From NCBI RefSeq assembly GCF_018130695.1, contig NZ_JAFCJX010000004.1, positions 1-64,000 of the forward strand: a stretch of DNA of 64,000 nucleotides, in the 5' to 3' direction. The position numbers and the translations under genes were made by a program. The notes under the pieces are model-generated. The model made no database searches and was not told the DNA's origin. It saw only the letters and a list, made by a program, of their open reading frames with translations. The stretch's first letter is position 1; each line of letters opens with the position of its first letter. Origin of the DNA: Bradyrhizobium jicamae (GTDB lineage: Bacteria; Pseudomonadota; Alphaproteobacteria; Rhizobiales; Xanthobacteraceae). Of the stretch, positions 18,892 through 26,663 are shown one piece after another.

Positions 18892-20454
18892 TTACGCGAC
18901 GTCGAACTTGACGCCCTGGGCGAGCGGCAAGGTCCGGCCGAAGTTGATCGTATTGGTGGCGCGGCGCATGTAGGCCTTCCAGGAATCCGACCCGGATTCG
19001 CGTCCTCCGCCGGTTTCCTTTTCGCCGCCGAAGGCGCCACCGATCTCGGCACCGGATGGGCCGATATTGACGTTGGCGATGCCGCAATCCGAGCCGCGCA
19101 CCGACAGGAACGCTTCCGCCTCGCGGAGATCGTTGGTGAATATCGACGACGAGAGTCCCTGCGGAACGGCATTGTGCAGCTCCAGCACCGTATCGAAGTC
19201 GCGATACTTGATCACATAGAGAATGGGCGCGAATGTCTCGTGCTCGACGGGGCCGACCTGTCCCGCGATCTCGACCAGTGCCGGGCGAACATAATAGGCG
19301 TCATCCGCACCATCGTAGGTTATCCGCTCGCCGCCGAGCACCGCGCCGCCCGCAGCGCGCGCCGCGCTCAGGGCATTCTGCATCGAGGCGAACGCTGCTG
19401 CGTCGATCAACGGGCCGACGAGGGTGCCGTCCTTGAGCGGATCACCTACGGGTACGCTCTCGTAGGCGCGCTTCAGGCGCGGTACAAGCGTCTCATAGAC
19501 GCTCTCGTGGACGAACAGACGCCGCAGCGTCGTGCAGCGCTGGCCGGCCGTGCCCATGGCGGCGAACGCGACACCGCGCAACGTCAGGTCAAGGTCGGCC
19601 GTCGGTGCGACGATCGCGGCGTTGTTGCCGCCGAGCTCAAGGATCGCGCGCGCAAAGCGTTTGGCGAGCCGTGGCCCGACCATACGCCCCATCGCAGTCG
19701 AACCGGTTGCCGACACCAGAGGCACCTTGGCGTGATCGACGAGGATCTCACCAATCTCACGGCCACCGAACAGAACAGCGGACAGCCCGTCCGGCGCCTT
19801 GTCGCCTTCTGCCTTGAAGCGCGCGAGCGCGCGATCGAACAAGGCTTCCGTCGCAAGTGCGGTCAGCGGAGTTTTTTCGGAAGGTTTCCAGACGATGCTG
19901 TTGCCGCAAATCAGCGCCAGCGCCGCATTCCACGACCACACGGCGACGGGGAAATTGAACGCCGAGATGATTCCGGTGACGCCGAGCGGATGCCAGCTTT
20001 CCATCATCCGGTGCTCGCTGCGTTCGGTCGCGATGGTCAGACCATAGAGCTGGCGCGACAGGCCGACGGCGAAGTCGCAGATGTCGATCATCTCCTGGAC
20101 CTCGCCGAGGCCCTCGGACGCGATCTTGCCGACCTCGATCGACACCAGCCTGCCGAGCGCCGCCTTGTTGGCCCGCAGTTCCTCGCCGAGCAGGCGGACG
20201 AGTTCTCCGCGTTTCGGGGCGGGGACAAGTCGCCATTCGAGGAATGCGGCGTGCGCTTTGTCGATCGCCATCTGCGCATCAGGGGCGCTGATCTCGTGCA
20301 CATGACCCGTGATCTCGCCGGTGATCGGCGATCGCGCGATCAGCTTGCCGCCGGTGTAGCGATGGCGCGTCACGCCGAGCGTTTTGAGGAGGGCGTCTGC
20401 CTCACCGCCCAAGGACTTGATGCTGCGCGATGGGGCGTTTGTCGTGATGTTCAT
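18892..20454 (-). CDS. amaB: Aldehyde dehydrogenase, probable 2-aminoadipate-6-semialdehyde (P6C) dehydrogenase
   Basis: A 520-residue NAD(P)-dependent aldehyde dehydrogenase most like the antiquitin/ALDH7 group. Catalytic Cys307 lies in GQRCTTLRR and the general-base Glu in ELGGNNAAI. The stretches SEHRMMESWHPLGVTGIISAFNFP, WKPSEKTPLT and IGGAFGGEKETGGGRESGSD are characteristic of that group. ALDH7-type enzymes oxidise 2-aminoadipate semialdehyde, in equilibrium with piperideine-6-carboxylate, to 2-aminoadipate. Both flanking genes encode the two following steps. The leader carries three 12-base repeats that include the ribosome site. Confidence 0.87.
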   Translation of the reverse strand: MNITTNAPSRSIKSLGGEADALLKTLGVTRHRYTGGKLIARSPITGEITGHVHEISAPDAQMAIDKAHAAFLEWRLVPAPKRGELVRLLGEELRANKAALGRLVSIEVGKIASEGLGEVQEMIDICDFAVGLSRQLYGLTIATERSEHRMMESWHPLGVTGIISAFNFPVAVWSWNAALALICGNSIVWKPSEKTPLTALATEALFDRALARFKAEGDKAPDGLSAVLFGGREIGEILVDHAKVPLVSATGSTAMGRMVGPRLAKRFARAILELGGNNAAIVAPTADLDLTLRGVAFAAMGTAGQRCTTLRRLFVHESVYETLVPRLKRAYESVPVGDPLKDGTLVGPLIDAAAFASMQNALSAARAAGGAVLGGERITYDGADDAYYVRPALVEIAGQVGPVEHETFAPILYVIKYRDFDTVLELHNAVPQGLSSSIFTNDLREAEAFLSVRGSDCGIANVNIGPSGAEIGGAFGGEKETGGGRESGSDSWKAYMRRATNTINFGRTLPLAQGVKFDVA

Positions 20455-20460
20455 GGTGGT

Positions 20461-20496
20461 TTCTCTTGGGCGTTCTCTTGGGCGTTCTCTTGGGCG
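20461..20496 (-). repeat. Three tandem 12-base repeats covering the amaB ribosome-binding region
   Basis: Exact copies of TTCTCTTGGGCG lie at 20461-20472, 20473-20484 and 20485-20496. In the mRNA sense each reads CGCCCAAGAGAA, and the last copy ends six bases before the amaB ATG, so AAGAGA of the repeat serves as the Shine-Dalgarno region. Repeat-number change would alter the leader. Tandem repeats here are directly visible; an effect on expression is inferred. Confidence 0.8.
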
Positions 20497-20513
20497 GTTG
20501 AATTGCGGTTTGA

Positions 20514-21911
20514 TCAGGCCATCGCCCGGCGTGCGAGGTGCGGTGACCCGAGCTGGACCAGAGCTTGCTCCAGGGAATCACTCTCCGCCTGCGCGTATAG
20601 CTTCATTTCATCGTGAACCTCGACCCCGAGCACGGTTTCGAACGCAGCGCGGTTTGAGCGCGCTGCATAGTTCTGCTGCTGGTCGTTGCCCAGGTTCGAC
20701 TGGAAGATTCCTGCCGCGCTGACAGGGAGGAAATCCTCGTAGACGATGGGATCGTAGCGCAGAAAGCCTGCCGCGACCAACTCATCGAGATTGGAGGGCA
20801 GTGTGTGCCCCTTGCATGCGTTGATGCCTGCCGGTGTGGCCGAGTAGCGGAAGAAGGCCAGTCCCTGCGCGCGAAGCTCCGCCCAATCGTCAGGGAACCC
20901 CCTGAAGTGCTCGGCCAACTCGGTGTCGTAGGCGCGCGCGGTCGCGCCCGCCTGGCGCACGGTGGAGAGCAATCGGTCGTAGAGCGCGCGGCCTTTGGGC
21001 GTGAGGGCGACACCACGCTGCTCGATCTCGCCGAAGCGGGCCGTATGTGTTCCGGGAGCGCGCGCGCCGGCCGCGTCCGTGAAAAGGATCGGCTCTTCCA
21101 GCGCCTTGAAGCTGGTCTGGCGCAGCAGGATCGGACAGTCGCGACGCGGAGGCCCCTCGATGATCGCTTTCGGCGCAATGCCGCGCCGTGGCATCGCCAC
21201 CTGGACGGCGTCGATGTCGAGCGTCCGGGGCGTCAGATGGTTGATGTGAGGGCCCTTGAAGCTCACCACATCGGCGATCAGCCGATGGGCATCGTGCAGT
21301 CTGCTGTAAACCTCCAGGCTGACCGTCGCTTCGCTGTGCCAACGGAAAGTTTCCAGCGCTTCACGAACGAACTCGTCCGCCTGCGCGGCGGTCAACCGAC
21401 CTTCTGTCTCGAAAATGCCCACCAGCTCGAGCGCGCGTGGCGTAAAGATGCGGCGCTCGCCGAGGATTCGCTCCGCCTCAAGGCGAAGGGTCTCATCCCC
21501 GATCAGATCGAGGCGCAGCAGGGAGGTGAACACGCGAAACGGATTGCGGCGGAGCGCAGCATCATCGATCGGCCGAAATGCCGTTGCGTGGACGGGCACG
21601 CCGGCTACCGACAGGTCGTAGTAACCCACCGCCTGCATGCCCATCACCGCAAAGACGCGGCGCATGTTGAACAGCTCGTCCGCGCGTCCGAGCCGAATGG
21701 CACCGTGACGTTCGACGTTCAGCCGCTCGAGTTCATCGCTTCGTTCGAGGCTCGCGCGGAGCTGCTCGTCCCGCCGCAACGTTTCGTGGTTGGTATCATC
21801 GACGAGTTCGACCAGGGCGCCGTATTGCGGCACTTCGGCCCGGTACATTTCCGACATGGCGCGGGAAAACAGCGTGCGGATTTCGTCTGCGTTCGTCCGC
21901 TGCGCTGGCAT
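20514..21911 (-). CDS. hglS: 2-oxoadipate dioxygenase/decarboxylase HglS (former DUF1338)
   Basis: Converts 2-oxoadipate and O2 to 2-hydroxyglutarate and CO2 with a non-haem Fe(II). The 465-residue protein shows full-length likeness to the DUF1338/YdcJ family: VPQYGALVELVDDTNHET, SFKGPHINHLTPRTLDID, GIFQSNLGND. Candidate iron ligands are His69, His225 and Glu295, with Arg73 four residues after the first His; these sit almost exactly where the P. putida enzyme is reported to have H70, H226, E294 and R74. ATG 21911 is chosen over 21968 because AGGAGA precedes it by six bases. It is first in an operon with amaB and the aminotransferase, divergent from a LysR gene. Confidence 0.9.
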   Translation of the reverse strand: MPAQRTNADEIRTLFSRAMSEMYRAEVPQYGALVELVDDTNHETLRRDEQLRASLERSDELERLNVERHGAIRLGRADELFNMRRVFAVMGMQAVGYYDLSVAGVPVHATAFRPIDDAALRRNPFRVFTSLLRLDLIGDETLRLEAERILGERRIFTPRALELVGIFETEGRLTAAQADEFVREALETFRWHSEATVSLEVYSRLHDAHRLIADVVSFKGPHINHLTPRTLDIDAVQVAMPRRGIAPKAIIEGPPRRDCPILLRQTSFKALEEPILFTDAAGARAPGTHTARFGEIEQRGVALTPKGRALYDRLLSTVRQAGATARAYDTELAEHFRGFPDDWAELRAQGLAFFRYSATPAGINACKGHTLPSNLDELVAAGFLRYDPIVYEDFLPVSAAGIFQSNLGNDQQQNYAARSNRAAFETVLGVEVHDEMKLYAQAESDSLEQALVQLGSPHLARRAMA

Positions 21912-21970
21912 CAGAATCTCCTGTATGAGGGGGAGGCCGTCATGCCCGCCCGAAATCCCCTCAGTCATGC

Positions 21971-21998
21971 GGCTTAATCATGATCTAGCGATTAAGCC
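21971..21998. promoter_or_regulatory. Perfect inverted repeat operator between hglS and lysR
   Basis: GGCTTAATC (21971-21979) and GATTAAGCC (21990-21998) are exact reverse complements separated by 10 bases. The AT-rich half-sites lie in the 142-base gap between divergent promoters, where a LysR protein normally binds. A second, smaller repeat TCATTC/GAATGA (22039-22057) overlaps the lysR start. Binding is inferred from position and symmetry. Confidence 0.65.
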
Positions 21999-22053
21999 TT
22001 GCCTATTTGGCCAGTTCAAACGATGTTTGCTCAGAAGGTCATTCTGAATTGGA

Positions 22054-22965
22054 ATGATGGAAATGGACCCGCAGACACCTCGCCGTTTTTTGCCCTCGAC
22101 CGCCGTCTTGTCGGCGTTTGAAGCCACCGCGCGGACCGGCAGCATGACGCTGGCCGCCCGCGAGCTTCAGCTGACCCAGAGCGCCGTCAGCCGACAGATC
22201 AAGATCCTGGAGGAGCAGCTCGAGGTCGAGCTCTTCGTCCGCGAGCGCCAGACCGTTCGACTGACCTCCGTTGGCGAGTCCTATGCACGCGAGGTTCGCG
22301 AAGCGCTCCACAAGATCAGCACCGCCTCCTTCAATCTCCGTGCGAACCCGGGGGGCGGGACGCTCAATCTCGCTATCCTGCCGACGTTCGGCACGCGGTG
22401 GCTTGCGCCGCGCCTGCCGAGGTTTCTGGCCGCGAATCCCGGCATCACCATCAATCTCACGACACGGTTGTCTTATTTCGACTTCCGACCCGAGGCTCTG
22501 GACGCGGCGATTCACTTCGGTCAACCGGAGTGGCCCGGGGCCGAGATGGCTCTTTTGCGGTCCGAACAGGTCGTGCCCGCCTGCAGCCCCGCCGTGAAGC
22601 GGCAATATCGCTTCCGTGTCGCAGGCGATCTGCGAAAGGCCCCGCTGCTCAGCATCTCGACGCGCTTTCACGCGTGGGACCGGTGGTTTTCCGTTCACGA
22701 CGTGCCGGGCCGAACCGCTCAGGGGATGGTGTTCGACCAGTTCGCGACCGCAGCTCAGGCGGCGATCGCCGGCCTCGGCGTGGCGTTGCTGCCGACCTTC
22801 CTGATTCAAGATGAGCTCGCCAGCCGCAAGCTGGTCTGCGCGCTCAACCTGCCGATGGAAAGCCCCGAGCGCTATTACCTCGTCTGGCCCGCCGAACGGG
22901 CGAAGTATCCGCCGCTCGCAGCGTTTCGGGAATGGCTGGTCACGGAGACCGCGCCGGATCGCTGA
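22054..22965 (+). CDS. LysR-family transcriptional regulator (GcvA-like)
   Basis: A 303-residue regulator with an N-terminal winged helix-turn-helix (LSAFEATARTGSMTLAARELQLTQSAVSRQIKILEEQLEVELF, residues ~19-60) and a C-terminal periplasmic-binding-type effector domain. WRLAPRLP-like segment GTRWLAPRLPRFLAANPGITINLTTR and the ending YYLVWPAERAKYPPLAAFREWL are usual for the GcvA/AmpR branch. It is divergent from hglS-amaB-aminotransferase across a symmetric operator and so is the likely regulator of that operon, responding to a lysine-pathway intermediate. Three ATGs (22054, 22057, 22063) could each be the start. Confidence 0.87.
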   Translation: MMEMDPQTPRRFLPSTAVLSAFEATARTGSMTLAARELQLTQSAVSRQIKILEEQLEVELFVRERQTVRLTSVGESYAREVREALHKISTASFNLRANPGGGTLNLAILPTFGTRWLAPRLPRFLAANPGITINLTTRLSYFDFRPEALDAAIHFGQPEWPGAEMALLRSEQVVPACSPAVKRQYRFRVAGDLRKAPLLSISTRFHAWDRWFSVHDVPGRTAQGMVFDQFATAAQAAIAGLGVALLPTFLIQDELASRKLVCALNLPMESPERYYLVWPAERAKYPPLAAFREWLVTETAPDR

Positions 22966-23026
22966 TCAAGATACGCTGGACCTTTCCCCGGCGGAGCGCA
23001 ATAATTTCCCTTCGTTTTGTTCAGAA

Positions 23027-23033
23027 ATAGCCA
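23027..23033 (+). promoter_or_regulatory. ATAGCCA half-site before the Lrp/AsnC gene
   Basis: ATAGCCA lies 17 bases before the regulator ATG and matches one arm of the inverted repeat at 23609-23628 upstream of the next operon. A shared half-site before the regulator and before its neighbour suggests autoregulation; this is inference from two sites only. Confidence 0.35.
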
Positions 23034-23049
23034 CTTTGGAGGGTTGCAA

Positions 23050-23490
23050 ATGGCGCGTCCGGCGGATGCCAGGAAGGACCAGGATCTCCTCAACATCCTG
23101 ATCGCAAATGCGCGGACGTCGATTTCCGACATCGCCAAGGCGCTGGGCGTGTCCCGCGCGACCGCGCAGGGACGAATGACAAGGCTGGAGAAGGACGGAA
23201 CGATCGCCGGCTACACCGCCGTTCTCGGCAAGCAGGATCATGTCACGGCGATTTCGGCGATCATCCTGATCGAACTGGAGGTCAAGCAGCAAGGCAACGT
23301 CATTGCGGCCCTGCGAAAAAAGGCCGAAGTCGTGCACTGCTACACGCTGAGCGGTCCGTTCGATCTGTTCGTGAAGATCAATTGCGTGACGTCGACGCAT
23401 CTCGATGAGATCATCGACTGGATCGCCGAGATGGAAGGTGTTCGACGCACCACGTCATCGATTCTTCTCGCCAGGAAATTCGAAAGGTGA
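23050..23490 (+). CDS. Lrp/AsnC-family transcriptional regulator
   Basis: A 146-residue regulator. The N-terminal helix-turn-helix (DQDLLNILIANARTSISDIAKALGVSRATAQGRMTRLEKDGTIAGYTAVLG) is followed by the RAM effector domain with the alternating strands and the VHCYTLSGPFDLFVKINC segment typical of Lrp proteins. The start at 23050 is chosen because GGAGGG lies seven bases before it; the frame opens at 23017 without a ribosome site. Lrp-type proteins often bind an amino acid and control its catabolism. Here the downstream genes encode a TPP enzyme, a lysine dehydrogenase-like protein and an amino acid importer, so lysine or a derivative is a plausible ligand. Confidence 0.88.
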   Translation: MARPADARKDQDLLNILIANARTSISDIAKALGVSRATAQGRMTRLEKDGTIAGYTAVLGKQDHVTAISAIILIELEVKQQGNVIAALRKKAEVVHCYTLSGPFDLFVKINCVTSTHLDEIIDWIAEMEGVRRTTSSILLARKFER

Positions 23491-23608
23491 ACAGGGCATA
23501 GGCAAAACGCTGCCTCGCAGGCACTCTCGCTGCCGCCTGCATTGGCAGAATTGCGCATTCTCCATCGAAATCGAACTTACTCCGACGGATTGTAACAAAA
23601 TTAGTGAG

Positions 23609-23628
23609 ATAGCCATCGGTTTGGCTAT
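23609..23628. promoter_or_regulatory. Inverted repeat ATAGCCA-N6-TGGCTAT, candidate Lrp/AsnC operator
   Basis: A perfect 7-base inverted repeat with a 6-base spacer lies 54 bases before the ATG of the TPP enzyme gene and downstream of the Lrp/AsnC gene. The same arm occurs before the regulator itself. The flanking DNA (23570-23640) is AT-rich for this window, as expected of a promoter. Nothing else is recognisable in this 191-base gap. Confidence 0.5.
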
Positions 23629-23681
23629 TCATGTCGTCTCGATGCTCCCGGATAAAACAATCAACAAGGAGCTATCGAAAG

Positions 23682-25463
23682 ATGAATGGTGCGTCCGCTC
23701 TCGTGAGCATGCTGTCCGGATACGGCGTCGAGGTTATTTTTGGCATCCCCGGCGATACCAACGTCGCCTTCTACGAGGCTTTGCGAACGACGAGGGATGC
23801 ACCGCGTCATATCCTGTGCCGCGATGAGCGCTCGGCGGTGTTCATGGCGGACTGCTATGCGCGTTTGTCCGGAAAGCCCGGCGTGGCGGAAGTGCCAAGC
23901 GGCGCCGGCGCACTCTACGGTCTGCCTGGCGTTGCCGAAGCGAACAAGTCTTCAGTGCCGCTGATCCTGCTCGTGAATGATATCCCGCAACCCGGCGTCG
24001 GCCGCGGTACTCTCACGGAGCTGCCGGTCGAGGAACTGTTCAAGCCGGTCAGCAAGCGCGCCGAGACGCTTGGGCATGTCGGAAAATTGCCTGAGCTCGT
24101 GCGCCGGGCCTTCCGCGAGGCGACCGGTGGTCGTCCAGGAGCCGTCGTTCTCGCGCTGCCGGAAGATGTTCTCTATCAGGAGCTTCCCGAGGCAGCCGTG
24201 TCGCTCCATGTCGAGCCGCAATGCCGACAGGCGCCGTCCTATCGCAGCAGGCCGCCGGATAGCGATCTCGATGCCGCCATCAAGGCCATTCTCGCCGCCG
24301 AGCGTCCGCTGATCGTTGCCGGCGGTGGCGCCAACCGGTCCGGCGCGGCGGCTGCCATCACGGCGTTCGGCGAACGGCTCGGCATCCCCGTCGTCACCAC
24401 GATCACAGGGCAGGGCGTCATTCGCGACGACCACAAGCTCGGCATCGGCATCATCGGCGACAACGGCTTCCATCCGCATGCGGTGTGGGCCCTCGGACGC
24501 GCCGACCTCGTGATCTATGTCGGTTGCCGCATGGGCTCGGTCGCCACCATGAACTGGCAATGGCCGGTGCCGAACGGGGAGACGGGTATCGTCCAGATCG
24601 ATCTCGAACCGGAAGTCATCGGCAACACCTACGCCATCGACCATCCGCTGGTCGGAGATGCCCGCGCCGTGATCGATGCGCTGCTTGCCAGGATCGCTTC
24701 GGACCACGAGCCCGTTACCGCCGGCTGGGTCGACGACATCAACCGCCGCAGGGCGGAGTTCTGGGACGTGATGGCGCCGCATCTCGAGAACGACGCTGTT
24801 CCCCTGCGGCCCGAGCGCGTCATCGAGACGCTCAACCGTTGCATGCCGGTGCCCTGCAACGTGGTGTCGGATGCCGGCACGCCGACACCTTATGCGACGC
24901 GTTTCCTGCGGCTGCGCGATCCGCAGTCCAAACTGGTGATCCCGCGATTCTACGGCGGACTTGGCTACGCCATTCCGGCGGTGATCGGGGCGTATTTTGC
25001 GGCGCCGCATCTCAGGCCCGTCGGCTTGTTCGGCGACGGCTCGCTCGGCATGTCGGCCGGTGAACTGGAGACGCTGGCGCGGCTGCAAATCCCGGCCGTG
25101 CTGGTCCATTTCAACAACGCCTGCTTTGGCTGGATCAAGGCGCTGCAGCGGGTGGTCGACCGCGACCATGCACGCAAGACGTTCGGACGCGACGATGACG
25201 CGCCGGCCAACGATCCGACCTTCAGCGTCGATTTCGGCAGCTACGACATGAGCAGGCTCGCGGCCGTCTACGGCATCCGCAGCTTTCGCGTCGAGACGCC
25301 GGAGCAACTGGAGACGGCGCTTCGTGAGGCGTTCGCGCTGAGCGAGCCGGTCTTTGTCGACGTCGCCGTCGAATCGATCGCCGATCGCCTGCCACCGGTG
25401 TTCTCATGGTTGAAGAAGGTCGGCGCCGATCCGGCGGCGGTTGGCGTTCAGGCTGCTCTCTAA
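23682..25463 (+). CDS. Thiamine pyrophosphate-dependent enzyme of the acetolactate synthase family, substrate unknown
   Basis: A 593-residue protein with the three domains of the TPP decarboxylase/acetolactate synthase family. The N-terminal pyrimidine-binding domain has the catalytic Glu in CRDERSAVFMADCYARLSG, with Asp where acetolactate synthases usually have His. The C-terminal domain has the metal/diphosphate motif GDGSLGMSAGELETLARLQIPAVLVHFNN. ATG 23682 is chosen (AAGGAG upstream, MNGASALVSMLSGYGVEVIFGIPG matches the family). The lysine dehydrogenase-like gene begins 12 bases after its stop, so they are co-transcribed. No small regulatory acetolactate synthase subunit is nearby, which argues against branched-chain synthesis; a catabolic 2-oxo acid reaction is more likely. 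Confidence 0.8.
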   Translation: MNGASALVSMLSGYGVEVIFGIPGDTNVAFYEALRTTRDAPRHILCRDERSAVFMADCYARLSGKPGVAEVPSGAGALYGLPGVAEANKSSVPLILLVNDIPQPGVGRGTLTELPVEELFKPVSKRAETLGHVGKLPELVRRAFREATGGRPGAVVLALPEDVLYQELPEAAVSLHVEPQCRQAPSYRSRPPDSDLDAAIKAILAAERPLIVAGGGANRSGAAAAITAFGERLGIPVVTTITGQGVIRDDHKLGIGIIGDNGFHPHAVWALGRADLVIYVGCRMGSVATMNWQWPVPNGETGIVQIDLEPEVIGNTYAIDHPLVGDARAVIDALLARIASDHEPVTAGWVDDINRRRAEFWDVMAPHLENDAVPLRPERVIETLNRCMPVPCNVVSDAGTPTPYATRFLRLRDPQSKLVIPRFYGGLGYAIPAVIGAYFAAPHLRPVGLFGDGSLGMSAGELETLARLQIPAVLVHFNNACFGWIKALQRVVDRDHARKTFGRDDDAPANDPTFSVDFGSYDMSRLAAVYGIRSFRVETPEQLETALREAFALSEPVFVDVAVESIADRLPPVFSWLKKVGADPAAVGVQAAL

Positions 25464-25475
25464 AGGGGGTCGAAA

Positions 25476-26606
25476 ATGGCATATTCGCCGCAAAACATCG
25501 CCGTCCTTGGCGCCGGGCAGATTGGAGTCGTCATCGCCGGAATGCTGGCCGAGCAGGGCCACAAAGTCACCTTGGCGGACGCTTCGGAAGCCCAACTCAC
25601 CTTGAGTGCAGGACAAACCTTCGCTACCAAGGTCGTGGATGCCGGTGACCTCGATGCGTTGCGGGCTTTCCTGAAGGATCAGAATATCGTCGTCAGCGCC
25701 TGTCCGTATTTCCTCAATCAGGGGATCGCGCGGGTCGCTGTGGAGACGGGAACACATTACTTCGATTTGACTGAAGACGTGGCGACGACGGCCTACATCA
25801 AGGAGATTGCGGCGGCTGCCGACGTGAGCCTGGCGCCGCAATGTGGTCTCGCGCCAGGCTTCATCTGTGTGCTCGGGGCCGACATGGCGGCCCGTTTCGA
25901 CACGGTGAAAGCGATCAAGATGCGCGTCGGTGCGCTGCCACTCTATCCGACCAATGCCTTACGCTACAACGTGACCTGGTCCATCGATGGCCTGATCAAC
26001 GAGTACTGCAATCCCTGCGAGATCGTGTTCGACGGCAAGCCCATCTCCGTGCCCGCGCTTGAGGGCGTCGAGAGCGTCATGATCGATGGCGTCGCCTATG
26101 AGGCGTTCAACACCTCGGGTGGCCTCGGCACCTTGACGGAAACACTGGCCGGCAAGGTCCGCGACATGAGCTACAAGACGCTGCGCTATCCCGGCCATGC
26201 CGAGATCATGAAGCTGCTGCTGCAGGGGCTGGGACTGGCCGACGACCGCGACACCATGCGCCGAATCCTCAATCGCGCCGCTCCATTCACGCGAAAGGAC
26301 GTCGTCGTGATCTTCGTCACCGGTATCGGCGAGCGTAATGGGCGCATGGAAGAGGACAGTATCGTCCTGCGCTACGACGGCCGGCCGGAGCTTGGCGCCA
26401 TCCAGCTCACCACGGCCGCGGGCTGCGTTGCGATGGTCGAACTCTTCCTCGCCGGCAAGCTTCCGGCAAAGGGATTTGTGCGGCAGGAAGACGCCAGTCT
26501 GGCCGACTTCCTGGCGACGCGCGCGGGAAGCAGGCTCGCGCGCGAAGCGCGCAGCTCCGAGACGAGCGATTTTGTGGGACGGTTCCTGACCCAGAAGGCT
26601 GCATAG
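25476..26606 (+). CDS. Saccharopine dehydrogenase-family protein, probable L-lysine 6-dehydrogenase
   Basis: A 376-residue NAD(P)-dependent oxidoreductase. The Rossmann motif VLGAGQIGVVIAGMLAEQGHKVTLAD is at residues 9-35, and the middle carries VSACPYFLNQGIARVAVETGTHYFDLTED and APQCGLAPGFICVLGADM, typical of the saccharopine dehydrogenase fold. Lysine 6-dehydrogenases of Geobacillus and Agrobacterium have this fold and size and convert lysine directly to 2-aminoadipate semialdehyde. That product is the substrate of the AmaB-type enzyme encoded 5 kb away. The call rests on family and context; carboxynorspermidine synthase and other relatives share the fold. GGGGG precedes the ATG. Confidence 0.75.
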   Translation: MAYSPQNIAVLGAGQIGVVIAGMLAEQGHKVTLADASEAQLTLSAGQTFATKVVDAGDLDALRAFLKDQNIVVSACPYFLNQGIARVAVETGTHYFDLTEDVATTAYIKEIAAAADVSLAPQCGLAPGFICVLGADMAARFDTVKAIKMRVGALPLYPTNALRYNVTWSIDGLINEYCNPCEIVFDGKPISVPALEGVESVMIDGVAYEAFNTSGGLGTLTETLAGKVRDMSYKTLRYPGHAEIMKLLLQGLGLADDRDTMRRILNRAAPFTRKDVVVIFVTGIGERNGRMEEDSIVLRYDGRPELGAIQLTTAAGCVAMVELFLAGKLPAKGFVRQEDASLADFLATRAGSRLAREARSSETSDFVGRFLTQKAA

Positions 26607-26663
26607 CCGGGCGGGGAGGCTGGACCGGATCGAAAGAATTCAACTGAAGAGGGGAAGCTGAGT

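Noticed and set aside
18883..20616. 577-codon + strand frame opposite amaB, ending in repeated FSWA peptides
   Set aside because: The peptide repeat is only the translation of the 12-base tandem repeat in the amaB leader; the frame is antisense to a clear aldehyde dehydrogenase.
23540..23560. TTGGCAG...TTGC resemblance to a sigma-54 promoter before the TPP enzyme gene
   Set aside because: Spacing between GG and GC is too short by three bases.
23631..23681. N-terminal extension of the TPP enzyme
   Set aside because: The added residues do not match the family start, and AAGGAG lies before the ATG at 23682 instead.
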